From Candidatus Jettenia sp. (GTDB lineage: Bacteria; Planctomycetota; Brocadiia; Brocadiales; Brocadiaceae), in contig CP091278.1 in NCBI GenBank assembly GCA_021650895.1, forward strand, positions 1,455,659 to 1,519,658: a stretch of DNA of 64,000 nt, given 5' to 3'. Of this stretch, positions 1 to 8,957 are shown one piece after another. The notes under the pieces are model-generated. The model ran no database searches and had not been told where the DNA came from. It worked only from the letters and a program-made list of their open reading frames with translations. Made by a program: the position numbers and the translations under genes. Position 1 is the stretch's first letter; each line of letters begins with the position of its first letter.

Positions 1-2
1 GT

Positions 3-1172
3 GATGATCAGGTGACGCATTTTGATACGTTAAGTATAGGGGTGGATGACCCGGAGGGAATCGAATGTAATCCGGATAATAATCGTCTGTATTTAGTTGG
101 TAAACCCAGAACACAATTGGCTGAATTAACGAAGACAGGTGCCCTGACGCAGATGTTCGATATTTCTGCGGCAAACGCCAAAAAGCCTGCCGGACTTGCC
201 TTTGGTCCTGGTAGCCTGAACCCGAATGTGAAGAACATCTATATCGCTGCACGGGGAATTGATAATGATAGTAACCCGAACGAGAACGATGGCAAGGTGT
301 ATGAAATGTCCTTCACACAAACTCCGCCGGGCAATCAACGCCCCACGGTTAGTGCAGGCCAGGATCAGACAGTTACCCTGCCGGCGAATGCCTCTCTGAA
401 TGGTACAGTATCCGATGACGGCTTGCCAAATCCACCTGGTGCCGTGACTACTATCTGGAGTAAGGTAAGTGGCCCAGGCACAGTGACATTTGGCAATGCC
501 AATGCCGTTGATACAACGGCGAGCTTTTCGGTAGCAGGAACCTATGTGCTGCGCCTGACTGCCGACGATAGTGAATTAAACGCCAGCGATGATGTAACCA
601 TTACTGTCCTGGATACTACGGGAGGAGGAACCATAGACGTCAGAGTTTCGGCGAGTTCAGATGATGCGGAAGAGACTGCTTTGGGTAATATGATACGGAG
701 CAGCAGCGACCTTGATCTGGTCACTACCAGTAGTGGCAATCAGAAGGTGGGGATGCGTTTTACTGGAATCAATATCCCAAAAGATGCCGCCATTATGAAT
801 GCCTATATTCAATTTAAGGCAGATGAGATACGCTCCGGAGCAATTTCCCTGATCATTCAGGGAGAAGCTGCCAATAATGCCGCTCCATTTACCTCTACCA
901 ATGGGAACATATCGTCCCGGTCAAAAACAATAGCAGCCGTACCATGGTCCCCTGCAGCATGGACAACCATAGGAGCAACCGGTCCTGACCAGAGGACGCC
1001 TGACATATCCTCAGTCATTCAAGAGATCGTAAACCGTGCCGAATGGTCAAGCGGCAATTCGCTGGTAATTATCATTACAGGCACTGGCAGACGAGTAGCG
1101 AAGTCCTACAATGGTGACCAGGCCGGTGCGCCATTGCTCCACGTCGTATATAGTGTAGGGCAAACGAATTAA
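3..1172 (+). CDS. C-terminal part of an exported beta-propeller/PKD protein (runs off left edge)
   Basis: The frame is open to the left edge, so the true start lies outside the window; a GTG at 12 is internal. The first ~100 residues look like the end of an NHL/SMP-30-type propeller ([22 protein letters not shown]). A PKD-like Ig domain follows ([14 protein letters not shown] to DDVTITV). The last ~170 residues resemble the DNRLRE-type carbohydrate-binding beta-sandwich found at the end of secreted enzymes ([32 protein letters not shown]). Together they indicate a cell-surface or secreted protein. Enzymatic function cannot be assigned because the N-terminus is missing. Confidence 0.75.
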   Translation, partial: DDQVTHFDTLSIGVDDPEGIECNPDNNRLYLVGKPRTQLAELTKTGALTQMFDISAANAKKPAGLAFGPGSLNPNVKNIYIAARGIDNDSNPNENDGKVYEMSFTQTPPGNQRPTVSAGQDQTVTLPANASLNGTVSDDGLPNPPGAVTTIWSKVSGPGTVTFGNANAVDTTASFSVAGTYVLRLTADDSELNASDDVTITVLDTTGGGTIDVRVSASSDDAEETALGNMIRSSSDLDLVTTSSGNQKVGMRFTGINIPKDAAIMNAYIQFKADEIRSGAISLIIQGEAANNAAPFTSTNGNISSRSKTIAAVPWSPAAWTTIGATGPDQRTPDISSVIQEIVNRAEWSSGNSLVIIITGTGRRVAKSYNGDQAGAPLLHVVYSVGQTN

Positions 1173-1302
1173 CCTTTGTAGTTATAGAGAATCATTTCCA
1201 TTTGCTTGTAGAATTCCTCTTACCATAATCTCAGTAAATTTATGAGATGGTTTAACATTACCTACGCATCGCACTACAATAAAAGACATAAAAGGAAGGA
1301 GA

Positions 1303-1497
1303 TTGTATTGGGAAACTATCGATAATGATGTATCGACAGGTATTGACATAAAAGAGAAGATTATTGGAGGAAGTATACTAGAGAGTGATACGTTTGTTCA
1401 ATGGGTAAGAAGCACATATTTACCCGAGTTTATAATCCAATTTAACGTAAACAGTAAAAAAATAATAACGAAGCATTTCTCCTTAAGTTATCTATAG
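1303..1497 (+). pseudogene. C-terminal relic of an IS200-like (Y1/REP-associated) transposase
   Basis: The 64-residue frame has only a TTG start. It resembles the C-terminal tail of REP-associated Y1 transposases, where a Y..(F/I)V..G segment is followed by K..I.LGS..FV..(V/I); here the equivalent reads KEKIIGGSILESDTFVQWV. The catalytic N-terminal HUH/Tyr part is absent. Its stop codon lies inside the left end of a MITE copy. Two other fragments of the same protein type occur in the window (40136-40370 and 43292-43597). The assignment rests on motif resemblance only. Confidence 0.4.
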
Positions 1498-1664
1498 TGC
1501 ACTGTCAACTTAATTTATCATAATAGACTCTCTCGTATGTGTCATTGCGAGGGGTATTTTTCCGAAGCAATCTCTTTTAAAATATCCAGGGGATTGCTTC
1601 GGACAATACCCTCGCAATGACACAGCCCCATGCAGTTGAACCGTATTATCATGAATTGTAATAG
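1495..1664. mobile_element. MITE copy 1 (degraded right end)
   Basis: This is nearly identical to the intact copy at 10442-10620. It begins TAGTGCACTGTCAA and contains a long internal inverted repeat built on CATTGCGAGG..GAAGCAATC and its complement GATTGCTTC..CCTCGCAATG. It then reads CAGCCCCATGCAGTTGAACC, but the right terminal repeat has decayed to ATAGTACGCTG. It has no coding capacity. Confidence 0.75.
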
Positions 1665-1709
1665 TACGCTGCCAAAGTAATTTCTCATAGTATTTTTCCT
1701 GATTCCTTT

Positions 1710-1760
1710 CATTCCTCTTGATCTCCCTTTAAAAAAGAGGAATCAAGGGGGATTCGGTAA
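1710..1760. repeat. Dispersed palindrome of the CCCTTTAAA..AATCAAGGGGGATT type
   Basis: TTGATCTCCCTTTAAAAAAG is followed by AGGAATCAAGGGGGATT, giving an imperfect hairpin. The same motif reappears in the repeat nest near 9826 and near 10130. It lies between the MITE and the 3' end of the redoxin-like gene, where it could act as a transcript-end hairpin. Confidence 0.5.
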
Positions 1761-1801
1761 CGTTTATCGAATCAGTAAAGAGTAAATTCTGTTATTACGA
1801 A

Positions 1802-2341
1802 TCATCTTAACGATGTATTAGATAATTCGATAAGTAAAGGCTTTATTTCACTTTCGATTGCCGCTTTTTCATACTCCTGATTGTATACTACTTTTAATGC
1901 CGGGTCGACGATCAATAACTTACATTTGTTATCTTCACCTCCAAGCGCCTTTGTTACTCCACCATCCCAGTCCAAAAGAAAGGGAATTTCTTTTGAAGTT
2001 GTATCCTGTGCTGAAATTTTTGACTTCAGTGCAAATTTTGGAACAAGCGAAGGTCTTTTCCTCAAATCCATAATCGCAACCATCTGTACTGCCTGATTTT
2101 TCGGGATCAGCCTCTTCAACTGTGTCTTGCAATCGATTGCGGTTTGAAGAGTAGTTCTGCTCTGCAAAACAACAAGGGTTATTTTTCCTTCTAAATTAGC
2201 TTGAGAATACCGTGCCTCATGTAAATCTTCCAAACTGAAATCTACCAGCCTACTACCCACTTCTGAGCCAAAAACAATGGAGAAATTTATGAAATAAAAC
2301 AGAAGCACAATAAATAAAAGCCGTCTCAGCATCTTCCGCAT
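1802..2341 (-). CDS. Exported redoxin-like protein without CxxC
   Basis: 179 residues with an N-terminal signal peptide (RRLLFIVLLFYFINFSIVFG). The remainder has a thioredoxin-fold pattern like the YtfJ/peroxiredoxin-like families: a VDFSLEDL entry segment, the strand KITLVVLQS, a later IPFLLDWDGGVTKALGG, and the strand KLLIVDPALKVVYN. There is no CxxC; only isolated cysteines (C73 and one near K140) are present, so classic disulfide exchange is doubtful. The start has a GGGAG ribosome site a few bases upstream. Function unknown beyond a periplasmic redoxin fold. Confidence 0.6.
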   Translation of the reverse strand: MRKMLRRLLFIVLLFYFINFSIVFGSEVGSRLVDFSLEDLHEARYSQANLEGKITLVVLQSRTTLQTAIDCKTQLKRLIPKNQAVQMVAIMDLRKRPSLVPKFALKSKISAQDTTSKEIPFLLDWDGGVTKALGGEDNKCKLLIVDPALKVVYNQEYEKAAIESEIKPLLIELSNTSLR

Positions 2342-2427
2342 ACTTTTCTATCTCCCTCGAGACAAATATTTACTATTGTAGGTATCCATAATACGTTGAC
2401 CACTTCTCTTCTATCCTTATAAATAAC

Positions 2428-3495
2428 TCACATGAAATAACTTAATCGTTTAAAGGCATCCATCTTCTCATTATTGCCAACTTTCGCCTGCTTGAGTGCT
2501 CCTCTTAATATATCGATGGAACAGTCATAAACATCTTTGTCTACGGGATACGGATGACCATCTTTACCACCATGAGCAAAGCTGTACCTTACCGGATCGT
2601 GAAAACTCGGAGCTTTACCATACACAATCTCGGAAATGAGGGCCAAGGCTCGAACTGTTTTTGGTCCTACACCCTCAATTCCAAGTAAGGATTCAAAATT
2701 TTCAGGAATACTCTCATAGGTTTTTATAAATGTCTTATAAAGCCTGTCAGGATGAATATCATGGACATCTACCTGATGATGAGATGGTAAATGTAAATTT
2801 TGTAACCTCTTAATCTCACTCACTAACGTATCAGGCTTCTCCTGTGAAAGCATGACGGTAGCCTGTCTGGCCTCTTCGCTCTCCACTGCTGTCATATTTA
2901 AGGCGTTCCCCCTGGAATCACAGCAAATGGCGCTATGAGGCTCCACGACAAAATTCTCTACTTTACTGCCCAACCAGTGATATCTGCGGGCATATTTGTT
3001 GGCATCGCTCATTCCTTGTTGAACAACAGCCCAATCTCCGGACTTCGTGAAGATGAAAGAATGGTGGTACAGTTGATATCCGTCCTGAATCGCACTATTA
3101 TCTACCTTAGCACTCATCTTACTGGCATAGACTAATTTTTCAGGATCACACGACAATTGATCACCTGCACTCAGTATTTCCGAAGGTGTTTTTCGTGATG
3201 TTGCACCCTTACCTCCGGTAATAAATAACCCAAGCTCTTTTTCGAGTCCTTTGATACCTTCCTTCAATGCTCCGCACGTGGTCGTGGTCACACCGCTCGA
3301 ATGCCAGTCAAATCCCAATACACAACCTAGCGCCTGGAACCAGAACGGATCGGAAAGTTTCCGGAGAACTTCCTGAGGGCCATACTCACTTACCATAGCG
3401 ATGATAATCTCACGCGCAAGGCGTTTCATACGCTGGAAGAGCCATGATGGCGCCTTGCCTCCGTGAAGCGGCAAATGTGCAATACCTGTTTTCAT
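2428..3495 (-). CDS. DUF763 family protein
   Basis: 355 residues from the Met of MKTGIAHLPLHGGKAP, which matches the usual start of the DUF763 family. The frame extends 40 residues further upstream, but that part is unlike the family. Conserved-looking blocks include LGFDWHSSGVTTTTCGALKEG, YYHSFIF-type sequence and a helix-hairpin-helix-like segment ESLLGIEGVGPKTVRALAL. The HhH segment suggests DNA contact, but the biochemical role of the family is not established. It is transcribed toward the redoxin-like gene. Confidence 0.8.
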   Translation of the reverse strand: MKTGIAHLPLHGGKAPSWLFQRMKRLAREIIIAMVSEYGPQEVLRKLSDPFWFQALGCVLGFDWHSSGVTTTTCGALKEGIKGLEKELGLFITGGKGATSRKTPSEILSAGDQLSCDPEKLVYASKMSAKVDNSAIQDGYQLYHHSFIFTKSGDWAVVQQGMSDANKYARRYHWLGSKVENFVVEPHSAICCDSRGNALNMTAVESEEARQATVMLSQEKPDTLVSEIKRLQNLHLPSHHQVDVHDIHPDRLYKTFIKTYESIPENFESLLGIEGVGPKTVRALALISEIVYGKAPSFHDPVRYSFAHGGKDGHPYPVDKDVYDCSIDILRGALKQAKVGNNEKMDAFKRLSYFM

Positions 3496-3950
3496 AATAT
3501 AGTATAAAAGAGGTGAAATATAGCATCCAATATATGAAGCCGAACAGAATGGGCAAAAGTTGATCTTTGGTTGTATGCAAATGTATGGAACATACGGAGT
3601 CCTTAAACATGTCATTGGGCCAGCAGATTAGTCTTTCGTCAGTTGAGGATATGTTCGGTTTCATCCTTGGAATACTATAATGAGAAACCTATGGATGAAA
3701 CCGAATACACCATAAAATAATAGTACCATTTTAGACATCCCTATGCCACCTAAATTTACTTCTGCGATTATACTTGAAGTTGCTAAACCATTCGTCTTTT
3801 TACTTGAATTAACAGGGATTCACAGAAACGTATAGATAAATAATAGCGTAAAATCCTTGACATATCTCTTATCAGTCTATTAGATACAGTATGCTGTTTC
3901 ATTTCATAATTTTTGAGCAATAATTTCTCATCCTGTAAAAGGAGACAACA
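3496..3950. other. Intergenic region upstream of the metal-efflux pair
   Basis: No convincing gene is seen. A possible sigma70 promoter is TTGACA at 3857-3862 and TAGATA at 3881-3886 (18-base spacer), pointing to the lipoprotein gene at 3951. CCTGTAAAAGGAG just before 3951 supplies the ribosome site. Confidence 0.4.
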
Positions 3951-4283
3951 ATGATAGCGCGGATACTAGCAATTATTCTGAGTATGATACCGTTGACAAG
4001 TTGTGCTAACCAGATATATGAATTACCTCCTACTGTCAATGACCCAGCTAATCCGAATGCCCCGGAAGCACCTTTTTCTCCACAGCTTAACCGATTTCAG
4101 GGAGAAATACCTGTCAAAGCGAATCAACAGATTACTGAACCGACACCGCAAACGACATCTGCAATTTTTACCTGTCCCATGCACCCTGAAATAGTTCAAT
4201 CGGAACAGGGTGTGTGTCCAAAGTGTGGGATGAGATTAATTCCCAAAGATCAGAAAGAGAGTGATCCAAAAGAAAAACAATGA
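3951..4283 (+). CDS. Small lipoprotein with heavy-metal-binding (HMBD) motif
   Basis: 110 residues. The signal peptide ends in lipobox LTSC (Cys18), so it is probably anchored in a membrane facing the periplasm. A proline-rich linker leads to the C-terminal motif CPMHPEIVQ..GVCPKCGM, the heavy-metal-binding domain seen in CusB-type and copper ATPase proteins. The stop overlaps the next start by four bases (ATGA), so the two genes are translationally coupled. The pairing with a TolC-type protein suggests a role in divalent or copper-group metal efflux. No RND pump genes lie beside it. Confidence 0.8.
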   Translation: MIARILAIILSMIPLTSCANQIYELPPTVNDPANPNAPEAPFSPQLNRFQGEIPVKANQQITEPTPQTTSAIFTCPMHPEIVQSEQGVCPKCGMRLIPKDQKESDPKEKQ

Positions 4284-5764
4284 CGAACAGATCGGCAGGC
4301 ATTTTGATAATATTAATAATCATGATAGGTAGTATAGTATTTACCGGATGTGCTTCTGTACCTAAAGACGCTGGATTTTCAGATGTTCAGAATATTACCA
4401 GGCAACGTACCGGTCACCAGGTGGAATGGAATCGCAGTACACCTGAAGACGGAGAAGTAACTGAATCAATCCATTCTATGCTCCAGCAGGAACTAACTCT
4501 GGACGAGGCCGTACAAATCGCATTACTCAATAACCGGTCCTTACAGGCAATGTATGAGGAACTAGGTATAGCTCAGGCTGATGTTGTTCAAGCAGGTTTA
4601 CTGAGAAACCCCGTCTTTGGGGCCAGCTTCCGATTTCCGGATAGACCGGCAGATGGACATCGTGGCACAAATACTGAATTCTCTGTAGTACAAGATTTTC
4701 TTGACCTGCTGGTGATTCCGTTACGAAAGAAGATAGCAGCAACACAGTTTGAGCAAACAAAGCTGCATGTTGGTAATGCAGTACTGAACCTTGCCTCGGA
4801 GGTACGATCGGCTTACTATACCCTGCAAGCAGACAAACAAATATTGGAAATGCGTCTTACCGTGGCCCAGGCTACGGAAGCTGCCGCTGAGCTTGCTTCC
4901 CGGCAACACGAGGCCGGTACGTTAAGCATGCTGGATCTCATGAATCAACAAGGGTTCCATGCACAGGCAAAGCTTGATGTGGCACAAACAGATATCCAGA
5001 TTATCACCGGTCAGGAACATCTCAATCGTCTCATGGGGCTTTGGGGCGTGAATACAACCTGGAATATCCCTCATAGATTACCGGAATTGCCGGAAAACGA
5101 GGTCATGCTGGATCAATTTGAATCCAAAGCCATATCGCAACGATTGGACCTCGCTGCGTTACGTAAAGAGGTGGATACCATCGCTTACGCACTATCATTG
5201 ACGCGCAGATATCGATACTTTTATGTATTCGAGGTTGGTGTTGATACGGAACACGATGTCGCTGATGATGTAAATTTCACAGGACCTAATGTAACCATTG
5301 AACTTCCGATCTTTAACCAACGACAAGCCGAAATCGCTCGCTTAGAGGCCCACTTACGGCAGAGGCGGCAACAACTCGCTTCTTTAGCCATTGATATACG
5401 CTCGGAGGTCCGGGCGCTTCGTGACCAGCTTTTAGCGGCTCGCAATAGAGTCAAATACTACCATGATAGTATTCTTCCCCTTCGTCAGCGTATTGTGGAA
5501 GAATCGCAGCTTTATTATAACGGTATGCTTATCGGCGTATATGAATTACTCCTGGCCAAGCAAAATCAAATTAATGCCGGTCGTGAGTACATTGAAGCAC
5601 TGCGAGACTATTGGATTACCCGATCAGAACTTGAACGTGCCGTGGGAGGAAATCTTACCGGCATAAGAAAAACTGCCCGGACATCTTCTCAGTCGACAGA
5701 ACAAATAACTATCCAGGCGTCCGAATCATTCAAGTATGATTACCTTAATGAAGTTGACAACTAA
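4280..5764 (+). CDS. TolC-family outer-membrane efflux lipoprotein (CusC-like)
   Basis: 494 residues. The signal peptide with lipobox FTGC suggests a lipidated outer-membrane factor. The OEP repeat pattern is clear: LTLDEAVQIALLNNRSLQ, QADVVQAGLLRNPVF, a central NVTIELPIFNQRQAEIARLEA, and long coiled-coil stretches. Such proteins form the exit channel of tripartite RND/ABC efflux systems; the CusC branch serves metals. It overlaps the HMBD lipoprotein gene by four bases, which supports a metal role. The inner-membrane pump and adaptor are not in the window. Confidence 0.9.
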   Translation: MTNRSAGILIILIIMIGSIVFTGCASVPKDAGFSDVQNITRQRTGHQVEWNRSTPEDGEVTESIHSMLQQELTLDEAVQIALLNNRSLQAMYEELGIAQADVVQAGLLRNPVFGASFRFPDRPADGHRGTNTEFSVVQDFLDLLVIPLRKKIAATQFEQTKLHVGNAVLNLASEVRSAYYTLQADKQILEMRLTVAQATEAAAELASRQHEAGTLSMLDLMNQQGFHAQAKLDVAQTDIQIITGQEHLNRLMGLWGVNTTWNIPHRLPELPENEVMLDQFESKAISQRLDLAALRKEVDTIAYALSLTRRYRYFYVFEVGVDTEHDVADDVNFTGPNVTIELPIFNQRQAEIARLEAHLRQRRQQLASLAIDIRSEVRALRDQLLAARNRVKYYHDSILPLRQRIVEESQLYYNGMLIGVYELLLAKQNQINAGREYIEALRDYWITRSELERAVGGNLTGIRKTARTSSQSTEQITIQASESFKYDYLNEVDN

Positions 5765-5808
5765 GGGTTTTAGCATATAATCCAGATAGAAACCCTGAAG
5801 CAGACAAT

Positions 5809-5939
5809 AGGGGCAGGTTTCAAACCTGTCTCTACCCACAAAAAATGAAATCAATGTAGGGCAAGGCTTTAGCCTTGCCTTCCCTGCCTGAATGTGCACG
5901 GGGAGCACCTAAGGGTTGCCCTGCGGAATTGAAATTCCT
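5809..5939. repeat. Dispersed repeat family A, copy 1
   Basis: A GGGGCAGGTTTCAAACCTGTC hairpin comes first. Then follows the family core: TGTAGGGCAAGGCTTTAGCC TTGCC, a short spacer with CCTGAATGTGCACGGG, then GGGTTGCCCTGCGGAATTG and AAATTCCT. Seven copies sit in intergenic gaps of this window. Each half can form a hairpin. Confidence 0.8.
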
Positions 5940-6017
5940 ATACATTATACATTATATAAATGTATTATGAGGATTTTGTAAAAATCTCATATCTGGATTC
6001 AGCTAAGGAGAAACACA

Positions 6018-6932
6018 ATGGCTGAAACGAGAAAGATCCACAAAGTCTTGAAAAGTAAACCTACAATCGAAGGAGCTGGCGTCCATCTTAAACGGGCGTT
6101 CGGACATAGCCAGGTTCCGATGTTTGATCCTTTTTTGCTGCTGGACGACTTTCACTCAGACAATCCGATGCACTATATTAAGGGCTTTCCATGGCACCCG
6201 CATCGCGGAATTGAGACAATCACCTATGTTCTCTGTGGAGATGTAGAACACGGCGACAGCATGGGAAATAAGGGTATTATATCCTCTGGTGATGTACAAT
6301 GGATGACCGCCGGAAGTGGGATCATACATCAGGAAATGCCCAAAGGAGACCCTGATGGTCTGATGTTCGGATTTCAACTTTGGGCCAATCTTCCTAAATC
6401 CCATAAAATGACGGAGCCTCGCTACCGGGATGTGAAAAGTAATCAAATCCCGGAGGCAGTGCTGGAGAACGGCACAAAAATCAGGATTATATGCGGAAAA
6501 GTGAATGGTAAGCAAGGACCTGTTCGGGACATCATCATCGATCCGGAATACATCGATGTAACAGTTCCTGCCCGATCGGAATTCACCCATCCCACCAAGC
6601 GCGGCCACACCGTTTTCGCATATGTCATCGAGGGTAAGGGGTACTTCTGCAAGGAGAAGAATCCGTTTTCTTATGAGATTGAAGGAACCAATTATTTTGA
6701 TATTCAGAGAGACCCCTTTATAAGCAATAAAACCCTCGTCCTATTTGATGATGGCGATCAGATGATGGTCTCAACAGAAGACGATGCTATCAGGTTCCTG
6801 CTCATATCGGGTAAGCCTATTGTTGAACCGGTCGCATGGTATGGCCCTATTGTAATGAATACGGAAGATGAACTACGGATTGCCTTTGAAGAGTATTCCA
6901 ATGGTACATTCATCAAGCACAAGAGAGCTTAA
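6018..6932 (+). CDS. Pirin family protein
   Basis: 304 residues, a typical pirin length. The cupin N-domain carries FPWHPHRGIETITYVLCG and DVQWMTAGSGIIHQEMP, with the metal-binding His/His/His/Glu set (HPHRG, and H..E in IHQE). The C-terminal pirin_C cupin includes VIEGKGYF and LLISGKPI..PVAWYGPIVMNT. Bacterial pirins include quercetinase-type dioxygenases and redox-sensing regulators; which applies is not evident. An AAGGAG site precedes the ATG. It is flanked on both sides by family A repeats, so it is probably monocistronic. Confidence 0.92.
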   Translation: MAETRKIHKVLKSKPTIEGAGVHLKRAFGHSQVPMFDPFLLLDDFHSDNPMHYIKGFPWHPHRGIETITYVLCGDVEHGDSMGNKGIISSGDVQWMTAGSGIIHQEMPKGDPDGLMFGFQLWANLPKSHKMTEPRYRDVKSNQIPEAVLENGTKIRIICGKVNGKQGPVRDIIIDPEYIDVTVPARSEFTHPTKRGHTVFAYVIEGKGYFCKEKNPFSYEIEGTNYFDIQRDPFISNKTLVLFDDGDQMMVSTEDDAIRFLLISGKPIVEPVAWYGPIVMNTEDELRIAFEEYSNGTFIKHKRA

Positions 6933-6989
6933 ACTTCTATCGGTACTAAGACAAAAACTACAATTACAAGTTTTATCTTTTACACAAGA

Positions 6990-7085
6990 TGTAGGGCAAG
7001 GCTTTAGCCTTGCTCCCCGCCTGAATACATACACGAGGATAGCACCCTAAGGGGTTGCCTGGCAAGGCTAAAGCCTTGCCCTACA
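6990..7085. repeat. Dispersed repeat family A, copy 2
   Basis: GTAGGGCAAGGCTTTAGCC TTGCTCCCCGCC, then CCTAAGGGGTTGCC followed by GGCAAGGCTAAAGCCTTGCCC TAC. The outer arms are inverted copies of each other, so the whole unit can fold into one long hairpin. It lies downstream of the pirin gene. Confidence 0.8.
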
Positions 7086-7280
7086 TCGACTCAGACTCAG
7101 TTTTTTTCATGAGGATAGACTGTAAGATTTAACATCTCTCCTACCAAAGATAGCCTCATGTATGATTTATATAAATACTGAATGAGAGAACCATGATCAG
7201 GAATGTTTCTCTTTAAGTTATCTATAGACATGAAACGAATCATATCGTCAACTTCTTGAAAGATAAAGAAAGGAGTTCAG

Positions 7281-7847
7281 ATGAGTAGAGAAAAAATGGT
7301 TACTATTTTAGGTTTTGCGGGAAGCTTACGGAAAGAATCTTACAATAAATCGATCTTACAAGCTGCCCTGGAGCTTCTTCCGGAAGATGCCAAACTTGAA
7401 ATCTTCGATCTTGAAGGAATTCCCCTATTTAGTCAGGACTTGGAAAATCAATTCCCGGATAAGGTTAAGCAATTCAAGGCAAAAATCAGGGCTGCCGATG
7501 CTATTCTTATTGCTTCTCCGGAATATAATTACTCAATACCAGGCGTCCTGAAAAACGCAATTGACTGCGCTTCCAGGCCATACGGAGATAATGCCTTCGA
7601 TGGTAAACCGGTAGCGGTAATGGGTGCTTCTATCGGAATGACGGGAACGGCAAGGGCACAATATCATCTCAGGCAGAGCTTCGTTTTCCTCAACATGCAT
7701 CCCATAAATCAGCCGGAGGTTATGGTCCCGTTTGCTCATGAAAAAATTGACAAAAACGGAAAGGTGACCGATCAAAAAACAAGGGAAAAAATTAAGGAGC
7801 TCATTGAAAGTCTGGTCGCCTGGACGAAAAGACTTAAACAGAGTTGA
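7281..7847 (+). CDS. NADPH-dependent FMN reductase (flavodoxin-like)
   Basis: 188 residues with the FMN-reductase signature of the ChrR/YieF/azoreductase type. The FMN phosphate loop is GFAGSLRKESYNKSIL and the second flavin-binding block is SPEYNYSIPGVLKNAIDCAS. A GASIGMTGTARAQYHLRQ segment follows, as is usual in the family. It is likely a cytosolic quinone, chromate or azo reductase using NAD(P)H. A strong AAAGGAG lies upstream of the ATG. It stands alone among repeats. Confidence 0.92.
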   Translation: MSREKMVTILGFAGSLRKESYNKSILQAALELLPEDAKLEIFDLEGIPLFSQDLENQFPDKVKQFKAKIRAADAILIASPEYNYSIPGVLKNAIDCASRPYGDNAFDGKPVAVMGASIGMTGTARAQYHLRQSFVFLNMHPINQPEVMVPFAHEKIDKNGKVTDQKTREKIKELIESLVAWTKRLKQS

Positions 7848-7893
7848 TTAAGAAATCCAACTATAGATAACTTACCAGAAAACACCCTTGGTC

Positions 7894-7926
7894 ATTGCAG
7901 GGCAAGGCTAAAAGCCTTGCCCTACA
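7894..7926. repeat. Family A repeat, hairpin half only (copy 3)
   Basis: GCAGGGCAAGGCTAAAAGCC TTGCCCTAC forms a near-perfect hairpin just downstream of the FMN reductase gene. Only one half of the family A unit is present. Confidence 0.65.
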
Positions 7927-8013
7927 CGTAAATGGAGATGTAGGACAAGTTCTCAATGGTGGATTCAACGCAAAAAATAGCGCCTTAATTCACCCTACTC
8001 ATTATAGAATTAC

Positions 8014-8071
8014 TGGTAGGATGGATTCAGCGGAGCGAATCCACCATAGCATCTTTTCAGACAGCCTCTAA
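8014..8071. repeat. Dispersed repeat family C, copy 1
   Basis: GGTAGGATGGATTCAGCGGA with GCGAATCCACCATAGCATCT, then TTTCAGACAGCCTCTAA. A second copy is at 9611-9663. GGATTC..GAATCC gives a small hairpin. Each copy lies shortly after a redox or hydrolase gene. Confidence 0.65.
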
Positions 8072-8180
8072 GGTTGCTTCTGTGAAAATCGATAAGATAC
8101 TTTATCAAATGGTTTCAGGGACCATTCGGTTCTTGTGGGATGTACTCATTAATAACATTACTATTTAAGGAGGCATTACT

Positions 8181-8750
8181 ATGGAAAATAAAATTACATG
8201 GGAATCGCAGATGGATGCTGCTCTATCAAAAGCACGGTCTGAGAGAAAGCCGGTATTACTCGATTTTTTTAATCCGGGCTGAATCGGCTGTCAGCAGATG
8301 GATACGGTCTCGTATCCTGAGAAAAAAGTTAATGAATTCATTACCACTTCTTTAATTCCACTGCGTGTACGCTCTGATACTCAACCTATTGCTACTAATT
8401 TTAACTTGAAATGGACCCCAACCCTTATTGTCCTTGATACAGAAGGTAAGGAACATCACAGGTCAATAGGTTTTCTTTCTCCCGAAGAGCTAATTCCTTC
8501 ATTACTACTGGGAATAGCAAAGGTACATTTTGATTTGAATGAATTTAAGGAAGCACTTTCAAAATTGGAAAAGGTTTTATCTGATTTCCCTGAAAGTAGT
8601 TCAGCGCCGGAAGCAATGTATTTAAGAGGTGTGTGTTTATACAAAAGCACAAATAACCCAAAGGGACTCAAGGATGCCTACGAACAACTCCAAAGCAAGT
8701 ATCCTGAGAGCGAGTGGACAAAGCGGGCATATCCCTATCGGCTTCTGTAG
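8181..8750 (+). CDS. Thioredoxin-like/TPR protein with in-frame UGA: candidate selenoprotein (UxxC)
   Basis: Reading from ATG 8181, which has AAGGAGG at 8167-8173, codon 34 is TGA (8280-8282). The frame then continues to 8750, giving 189 residues. The thioredoxin strand VLLDFFNPG leads straight into UGA-I-G-C, exactly where thioredoxins have CxxC, so the UGA replaces the first catalytic Cys. A later segment, LKWTPTLIVLDTEGKEHHRSI, holds the thioredoxin cis-Pro. Residues ~115-189 form a TPR-like region (ALSKLEKVLSDFPES, AMYLRGVCLYK). A perfect 7-bp hairpin with a GUCU loop follows the UGA. The alternative is a Cys-to-stop nonsense mutation. No selenium-incorporation genes lie in the window. 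Confidence 0.7.
8300..8317 (+). promoter_or_regulatory. Candidate bacterial SECIS hairpin
   Basis: GGATACG-GTCT-CGTATCC pairs perfectly over 7 bp. The loop begins 24 bases after the UGA ends. E. coli fdhF has a GGUCU motif at its apical loop and bacterial SECIS elements usually lie within about 16-37 bases of the UGA. Here the same GGUCU string (8306-8310) sits at the top of the stem. This is seen by eye; no folding program was run. Confidence 0.65.
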
Positions 8751-8783
8751 TTGTGTACCCTGCAAATTCAAATTATGCTGCCT

Positions 8784-8912
8784 TTAGCAGTAGAGGCAGG
8801 TTTAAAACTTGCCCCTACTCATAAAACAGAGGATGTAGGGCGAGGCTTTAGCCTTGCAAAGGGCGCAAACCTAAAGGTTTGCCCTACAGAATTGAATTTC
8901 CTAACGCCACTT
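8784..8912. repeat. Dispersed repeat family A, copy 4
   Basis: It begins with an AGAGGCAGGTTTAAAACTTG CCCCTAC hairpin, as in copy 1. GTAGGGCGAGGCTTTAGCC follows, then GCAAACCTAAAGGTTTGCCC TACAGAATTGAATTTCCT. It fills the gap between the candidate selenoprotein gene and the isochorismatase gene. Confidence 0.8.
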
Positions 8913-8957
8913 TTAAGAAACACCAACAGCCCTAAACCAACCGTAAAGGAGTTACCT

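Noticed and set aside
8298-8750. Calling the thioredoxin-TPR gene from the Met after the UGA
   Set aside because: This would discard the thioredoxin strand and active site, and that Met has no good ribosome site; the full frame from 8181 does.
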